In this document: positions 34,276-37,886 of the stretch, piece after piece
Layout of the letters: the number at the start of each line of letters is the position of its first letter
Numbering within the stretch: the first letter of the stretch is position 1
Source of the DNA: an uncultured Methylococcaceae bacterium
Lineage (GTDB): Bacteria; Pseudomonadota; Gammaproteobacteria; Methylococcales; Methylococcaceae
Direction: 5' to 3'
Length of the DNA: 37,886 nt
Assembly (NCBI GenBank): GCA_903934875.1
Contig: CAIZPP010000294.1
Span: forward strand, 1 to 37,886
Position numbers and translations under genes: made by a program
Notes under the pieces: generated by a model
The model's database searches: none
What the model was told of the DNA's origin: nothing
The model's input: only the letters and a program-made list of their open reading frames with translations

Positions 34276-34397
34276 CAATACCTTCGCCAATATCGTGAGA
34301 GACCTCAAATTTTGGCACAGAACCGCCGATCTAAGGGCCAAGCTGGTGCTTGGCGTTCCCAGTGGGAGCGCGAAGCACCAGCTTGGTGAAGCTATTG
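34276..34397. repeat. Family 2 palindromic element
   Basis: A 122-bp element. The left terminus CAATACCTTCGCCAA is intact; the right terminus has mutated to GGTGAAGCTATTG. Flanks TCTGAAA and TCTGAGA look like a slightly decayed target duplication. The inner palindrome GCTTGGCGTTCCC is present. Confidence 0.8.
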
Positions 34398-34486
34398 TCT
34401 GAGAAAATTCAGATTGCTGGAATTCTACCCTATAATGCTGGCTGATTGCCCGTTTTTACAGTGCTAAAATTGATAGGATATACCCA

Positions 34487-34756
34487 ATGCCAGCGATCAG
34501 CATGTTTTATGGCCTTATCATACGAATGCTTTTCATGGATACCAAGCTGCACAACCTACCACATATCCACGTCGAATACCAAGGGCAAAATGCGGTGTTC
34601 GCCATTCCTGGCGGCGAGTTGCTAGAAGGCACACTGCCGACAAAAAAAGTGCGGCAAGTGCAAGTCTGGATTGACCTACATGAGGAGGAACAGATGGCGG
34701 ACTGGTCACTGGCCATCAATGGCGAACCGGTTTTCACAATTGACCCACTCCGTTAA
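34487..34756 (+). CDS. DUF4160 family protein
   Basis: An 89-residue protein. MPAISMFYGLIIRMLFMDTK and HNLPHIHVEYQGQNAVFAIP are the DUF4160 signatures (MPxIxxFyGiiIxMyxxDH...HxPHiHvxYg). The family is usually paired with a DUF2442 gene, as here, and such pairs are suspected toxin-antitoxin-like modules without a proven mechanism. DH of the usual motif reads DT here. The DUF2442 partner at 34766 is truncated. Confidence 0.8.
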   Translation: MPAISMFYGLIIRMLFMDTKLHNLPHIHVEYQGQNAVFAIPGGELLEGTLPTKKVRQVQVWIDLHEEEQMADWSLAINGEPVFTIDPLR

Positions 34757-34765
34757 GAGGATGCC

Positions 34766-34870
34766 ATGCTGCCAGCTGTCACATCTGCACTAGCCTTACC
34801 GAATTATCGCCTGTTATTGACTTTTGATAATGGTGAACGCAAATGTTTTGATATGTCACCTTCCATTTGA
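34766..34870 (+). pseudogene. DUF2442 protein, truncated
   Basis: A 34-codon frame, MLPAVTSALALPNYRLLLTF then DNGERKCFDMSPSI, ending in TGA. This is the N-terminal part of DUF2442, which normally runs to about 80-90 residues. It lies 9 bp after the DUF4160 stop. The remainder is lost; a rearranged family 1 element begins at 34892, just past the break, so insertion or deletion there likely removed the 3' half. Confidence 0.7.
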
Positions 34871-34891
34871 ACATTATCCAGCACCACCCAG

Positions 34892-34988
34892 TAGCTATCA
34901 AGTAACTCTTTGATGTTGAAAACGCTGTAACTTGAAACGTTAGCTGAATATCCTACATTAGGTATATTTTAAAAATGAAAACGCTGCA
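34892..34988. repeat. Family 1 element with inverted left half
   Basis: 34892-34929 is the left arm in reverse orientation (TAGCTATCAAGTAACTCTTT ending AACGCTGTA). 34930-34988 is the right arm in normal orientation (ACTTGAAACGTTAGCTG to AAAACGCTGCA). In complete copies the arms face each other, so the left half has flipped. The end lies 1 bp before the methyltransferase ATG. Confidence 0.85.
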
Positions 34989-34989
34989 A

Positions 34990-35664
34990 ATGGAACCTCA
35001 TCAATTTTGGCACGAACAATGGCAACTTGGGCAAATCGGTTTCCATCAAGCCCAGGTCCACCCGTGGTTAAACCAATTTTGGCCGCTGCTTGGCGAAGGG
35101 GCAGGGCAGGTATTCGTCCCCCTGTGCGGCAAGAGCCTGGATATGGCATGGCTGCGACGGCAGGGGCATTCAATCCTAGGCATTGAACTCAGCCCTATTG
35201 CCGTCACCGAGTTTTTCCAGGAACTGAAGCTGGCACCCTCCATCCATTCGGCGGACGGGTTCGACTGGTATGAAAGCAATGGGTTTCAATTGTTGTGCGG
35301 CGATTTTTTCGACCTCCAGCCCCGGCATCTGGACAAGATCGCAGCGGTGTACGACCGGGCCGCCTTAGTCGCCCTGCCGCCGGACTTGCAAGCGCGTTAT
35401 GCCCAACACCTGTTGCACTTGCTGTCCCAGCGCCCGCCCATGCTGATCATCACATTCGAGTATGACGCGGCGGAAATGCAAGGCCCGCCGTTCCCGGTCA
35501 GCGAAGCGCGGATACACGAATTGTTTGGGGTTGCCTATGCAATCGAGAAACTCTCGGCAACCGACGCACTAGCCAGCCAGCCGGGGCTAAAAGCGCAGGG
35601 TTTGAGTGGCTTGCTTGAGAAAGCTTATTATCTACAGCGTTTACAACATCTAAAAATTACTTGA
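34990..35664 (+). CDS. tpm: Thiopurine S-methyltransferase family protein
   Basis: A 224-residue SAM-dependent methyltransferase of the TPMT family. MEPHQFWHEQWQLGQIGFHQ is the family N-terminus. VFVPLCGKSLDMAWLRRQGH is motif I, followed by GIELSPIAVTEFF and VYDRAALVALPPDLQARYAQ. In bacteria it methylates thiols and tellurite or selenite species. I start at 34990 rather than 34975: the earlier ATG lies in the family 1 terminus, and the family begins at MEPHQFW. The last residues (LQRLQHLKIT) and the stop come from another family 1 left end at 35633, so the C-terminus is bounded by elements on both sides. Confidence 0.9.
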   Translation: MEPHQFWHEQWQLGQIGFHQAQVHPWLNQFWPLLGEGAGQVFVPLCGKSLDMAWLRRQGHSILGIELSPIAVTEFFQELKLAPSIHSADGFDWYESNGFQLLCGDFFDLQPRHLDKIAAVYDRAALVALPPDLQARYAQHLLHLLSQRPPMLIITFEYDAAEMQGPPFPVSEARIHELFGVAYAIEKLSATDALASQPGLKAQGLSGLLEKAYYLQRLQHLKIT

Positions 35665-35697
35665 TATCCAGTCGATGGTGCAGGATATACGCTGAAA
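35633..35697. repeat. Family 1 left end overlapping the tpm 3' end
   Basis: TACAGCGTTTACAACATC then AAAAATTACTTGATATCCAG matches the left arm. It carries the stop of tpm and ends next to the broken 5' edge of the second DUF2887 fragment. Confidence 0.7.
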
Positions 35698-35698
35698 T

Positions 35699-35985
35699 AG
35701 AAGAAACTACCCACATTCACCCGCGAGGAGATGCAAAAGATGTTTGGCTTAAATGATGTTGATTTAAAGACCACCCGATTTTATCAAGATGTGTTCGGAG
35801 AAGGGCGCTTGGAAGGGCGTGTAGAAGGCGAAGCGGCCATGTTGTTGCGCCTGTTGGAGCGCAAATTCCACCCCCTGCCGGAGTCCGCCCGCCAGCGCGT
35901 TGCCAGCGCCGATGCCGAAACCCTGCTAGTGTGGGGTGAGCGCGTCCTTGATGCCAAAAGTCTGGACGAGGTTTGGGTGCATTGA
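35699..35985 (+). pseudogene. DUF2887/Rpn-like C-terminal fragment, second copy
   Basis: From the TAG edge the frame reads KKLPTFTREEMQK, then MFGLNDVDLKTTRFYQDVFG and LLRLLERKF, ending LDEVWVH. It is nearly identical to the tail of the 5022-5539 pseudogene but in the opposite orientation 30 kb away. There is no N-terminal nuclease region; a family 1 element abuts the break. ATG 35731 could in principle start an 84-residue peptide, but it is more likely a dead fragment. Confidence 0.75.
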
Positions 35986-36111
35986 TGCATTGTGTTGTAG
36001 CCAATGCGGCATTCAAATTCGGATGTAAATAAAGCCCATACGCGCCGATTTAAGGACAATGAAAACCAGCCAAATTTTTTTAACCGAATGTCATGCCCAT
36101 TATGTACGCTA

Positions 36112-36142
36112 TTAAGTAACGTGTGATGTTGAAAATGCTGTA
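36112..36142. repeat. Family 1 right-end remnant
   Basis: AAGTAACGTGTGATGTTG followed by AAAATGCTGTA, the same sub-type as 4384-4412. Confidence 0.65.
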
Positions 36143-36167
36143 ACCTAATCAAGGTAAACCTTATGCG

Positions 36168-36318
36168 AAGTGCGGCGGGGTTTGCAACCCCGTCGCTAAC
36201 GTTTTGTGCAAGGCCACGGCATCCGGCGTGGCACAAAACGTTTCGGACGGGATGACATATCCCGTTCGGCTTTAGCTCATAGGGCGCAACAGCGGCTTAG
36301 GCCGCGTATTGCGCACTT
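36168..36318. repeat. Multi-hairpin structured element
   Basis: Closing pair AAGTG (36168-36172) with CACTT (36314-36318). Inside are four arms: 36172-36182 with 36186-36196; 36198-36208 with 36232-36242, with an inner CCACG/CGTGG; ACGGGA (36247-36252) with TCCCGT (36260-36265); and GCGCAA (36284-36289) with TTGCGC (36309-36314), with an inner GCGGC/GCCGC. Some closing bases are shared between alternatives. It may be a palindromic repeat cluster or a structured RNA. Confidence 0.65.
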
Positions 36319-36479
36319 GCGGGCTGAAAGTCTATACATATTTGCCAACGCCACAGACTGACCCGTCATCGGTGACCTGAATATCTGCGAAATCCGATTC
36401 GGGTCCGACTTTTAATGCTAAACTTAACGCTTACTTGAAATAGAAACCCACCTCACACAATTAGTCCAGCCCACACCCT

Positions 36480-37493
36480 ATGGAACCAGAAATTACACTC
36501 AAAAGCACCAAAAATGAAATTCTCGATGCTTATCATGCCGTCTTGAAAAAGATGGAGGAACAGAAACAGACTAGCCGTCGAGAGGAGAAAGTGCGTGTGG
36601 AGAAAAGGGAAATCGTGGACGAAGCGCATGGCAACACCATGGAAGGCATCGTCAAAAGCCTAGCCGAATTGAAACTTGCCATCGGCAAGTCCCTAGATGA
36701 ATTGGAAAGCCAGTTGTTGGCCGAGGCTAGGCGTTTGGGAGTGATGCGGCAGGCCTTTGAAATCGAAAACAAGAATCTCGAAGATATCCACCAGATTCAG
36801 GCGGAAGCCAATAGCCTGTCAGCGCTCATTGAGGCGCAGAAAGACAAGAAGCGTGAATTCGAGGCGGATGTCGAAACAAAAGCCGCCGCCTTTGAAACAG
36901 AGATGACGCAAAAAAAGCAGCAATGGAAAAAGGAGCAGGAAGAATTCGAGCGCACCCGCAAGGAGCGGGACGATCAGGCCAAGAAAGAACGCGCACGGGA
37001 GGAAGAAGAATATGCCTACGGCATAAAGTTGACGCGCAAGAAAGACGAAGACGATTACGCAAGCCGCAAGAACGCCCAGGAAAAGGCATTGGAGGAGAAA
37101 CGAGCTAGCCTGGAAAAATCCTGGTCGGAAAGGGAGGGTGCCTTGGCGGTGCGCGAGCAGGAGTTAGCCAACTTGCGCAGCCGAGCGGAGGCTTTCCCCG
37201 TCGAATTGGAAAAAGCGGCCAAAGAGGCGGAAGTCAGGATTGCCGCGAAGCTTAAAACCGAACATCAGTTCGAAAAGCAAATACTTGCCAAGGATTCCGA
37301 GGCAGCCTGCAAGCTCAAAGATCAAATGATTGCATCGCTTGAAGCCAAAATACAAAACCAGGATGATCTCATCCGCCAGCTTTCACGCAAAGCCGACGAG
37401 GCAGGCTTGTCGGTTCAGAACATTGCCCTGAAAGCTCTAGACTCGGGAGTCACGAGGCGACCCGCTACGGATGTTCGTGGCGACGAAACCTAA
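36480..37493 (+). CDS. Long coiled-coil protein, unknown
   Basis: A 337-residue, highly charged protein. Nearly all of residues 15-300 is heptad-like coiled coil (FETEMTQKKQQWKKEQEEFE, then RTRKERDDQAKKERAREEEE). There is no signal peptide or membrane segment. The C-terminus has LIRQLSRKADEAGLSVQNIA followed by LKALD, a short conserved-looking helix before a disordered tail. Proteins of this layout occur in cyanobacteria and other bacteria without an assigned function, perhaps structural. It stands alone, flanked by repeat-rich intergenic DNA on both sides. No family name can be given with certainty. Confidence 0.75.
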   Translation: MEPEITLKSTKNEILDAYHAVLKKMEEQKQTSRREEKVRVEKREIVDEAHGNTMEGIVKSLAELKLAIGKSLDELESQLLAEARRLGVMRQAFEIENKNLEDIHQIQAEANSLSALIEAQKDKKREFEADVETKAAAFETEMTQKKQQWKKEQEEFERTRKERDDQAKKERAREEEEYAYGIKLTRKKDEDDYASRKNAQEKALEEKRASLEKSWSEREGALAVREQELANLRSRAEAFPVELEKAAKEAEVRIAAKLKTEHQFEKQILAKDSEAACKLKDQMIASLEAKIQNQDDLIRQLSRKADEAGLSVQNIALKALDSGVTRRPATDVRGDET

Positions 37494-37689
37494 GGCACCA
37501 CGAAGGATGTTTTTGAAGGTCCAGCTTCCCGAAGAACGGCCAAGCAGGAACTTGCAAGAAAAGGGGTTCCCAAGCCGGAGCGTGGGAACCAGCCAATATT
37601 AGACTCTATCAGAAACCGCCCTTTGGTTTGCTAGTGACGCGGATATTGCCTAGGTTTATGATAATGTCTATTCACTTTGAGTTTGCTTT
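37494..37689. other. Non-coding interval with a hairpin repeat
   Basis: GGTTCCCA (37565-37572) and TGGGAACC (37583-37590) form a hairpin followed by AGCCAATA. It is the inverted relative of the repeat after gyrA (15541-15564). No gene was found to the window end; a family 1 element follows. Confidence 0.65.
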
Positions 37690-37811
37690 TACAGCATTTT
37701 CAACATCAAAGAGTTACTTGGTAGTGGGTATGATAGCGCAGGTTATTCGGTTAACCTGAAGGGTTAACGGAATGTCTGTTACAGGTATATTTTTAAGATG
37801 AAAATGCTGTA
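37690..37811. repeat. Family 1 element, complete
   Basis: A 122-bp element with termini TACAGCATTTTCAACATCAA and GATGAAAATGCTGTA. The interior matches 17049-17171 and 28732-28855. The last 75 bp of the window are AT-rich with no gene seen. Confidence 0.9.
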
Positions 37812-37886
37812 CATAAAGATATCCCAATGCTTTATATACCATACGAATAAATATATGTCAACAAATCATTTAAACGCGTATAATAA

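Larger units (their letters stand above)
35986..36479. other. Non-coding interval with repeats
   Basis: No gene found. It holds a family 1 right end (36112-36142) and the multi-hairpin element at 36168-36318. I see nothing definite in the remaining bases before the coiled-coil gene. Confidence 0.6.

Noticed and set aside
1-37886. CRISPR array
   Set aside because: The repeats are dispersed single elements with inverted ends; no regularly spaced tandem direct repeats were found.
1-37886. tRNA or rRNA genes
   Set aside because: No cloverleaf with a T-loop GGTTCGAATC-type sequence or rRNA-like conserved stretch was recognised.

Overview
The window is a chromosomal segment of a gammaproteobacterium of moderate GC. 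The core block gyrA-serC-serA-pheA-hisC-tyrA-aroA-cmk-rpsA-ihfB-lapB is the arrangement seen in gammaproteobacteria. The repeat load and a sterol-desaturase-family enzyme would suit a methylotroph of the Methylococcales type, but that placement is inference.

Region 1 (1-5.9 kb) is accessory. It holds a VOC-fold gene between 27-bp inverted repeats, then a two-gene unit: a small two-helix membrane protein overlapping a NACHT STAND NTPase that ends in an FGE-sulfatase-like (C-type-lectin fold) domain. Both proteins carry the same short F-N...I-x-GD-x-VQGDKN motif. Broken DUF1640 and DUF2887 genes and palindromic elements follow. Region 2 (5.9-12.8 kb) has cysS, a PA0069-type radical SAM gene, a NUDIX hydrolase, a toxin-antitoxin pair with a frameshifted toxin, gltX, yceI and a retropepsin-like protease. 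Region 3 (12.9-28.7 kb) is the core block: DNA gyrase A, serine and aromatic amino-acid synthesis, CMP kinase, ribosomal protein bS1, IHF beta, LapB and a small membrane protein. It is interrupted after gyrA by an AT-rich island with a decayed EcoRV-like restriction gene, an apparently intact adenine methyltransferase and a small BrnA-like gene. Region 4 (28.8-37.9 kb) has a lipoprotein, a glutathione peroxidase, recD, a sterol desaturase-family enzyme, cinA, a DUF4160/DUF2442 pair, a thiopurine methyltransferase, a second DUF2887 fragment and a coiled-coil protein.

The whole window is full of short non-coding palindromic elements of at least four terminal-repeat families. Family 1 has TACAGCG...CGCTGTA ends, is about 122 bp, and its TA ends suggest TA target duplication. 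Family 2 has CAATACCTTCGCC ends, is about 122 bp, and shows visible 5-6 bp duplications. Family 3 has ACTGATGTTACGCA ends, is about 130-140 bp, and shows a visible 5 bp duplication. Family 4 has TAGGACTTACGCAAA ends and is 125 bp. Several other hairpins also occur. These elements are not neutral to the genes. Five genes start 0-4 bp from a family 1 terminus with no visible Shine-Dalgarno sequence. Several genes take their stop codon from an element. G-rich palindromic sequence is carried in frame inside cysS and recD.

The strongest candidates for something new are the membrane-protein/NLR pair with shared motif and DGR-like C-terminus, the family 1 termini abutting start codons, and the in-frame palindromic inserts in housekeeping proteins.
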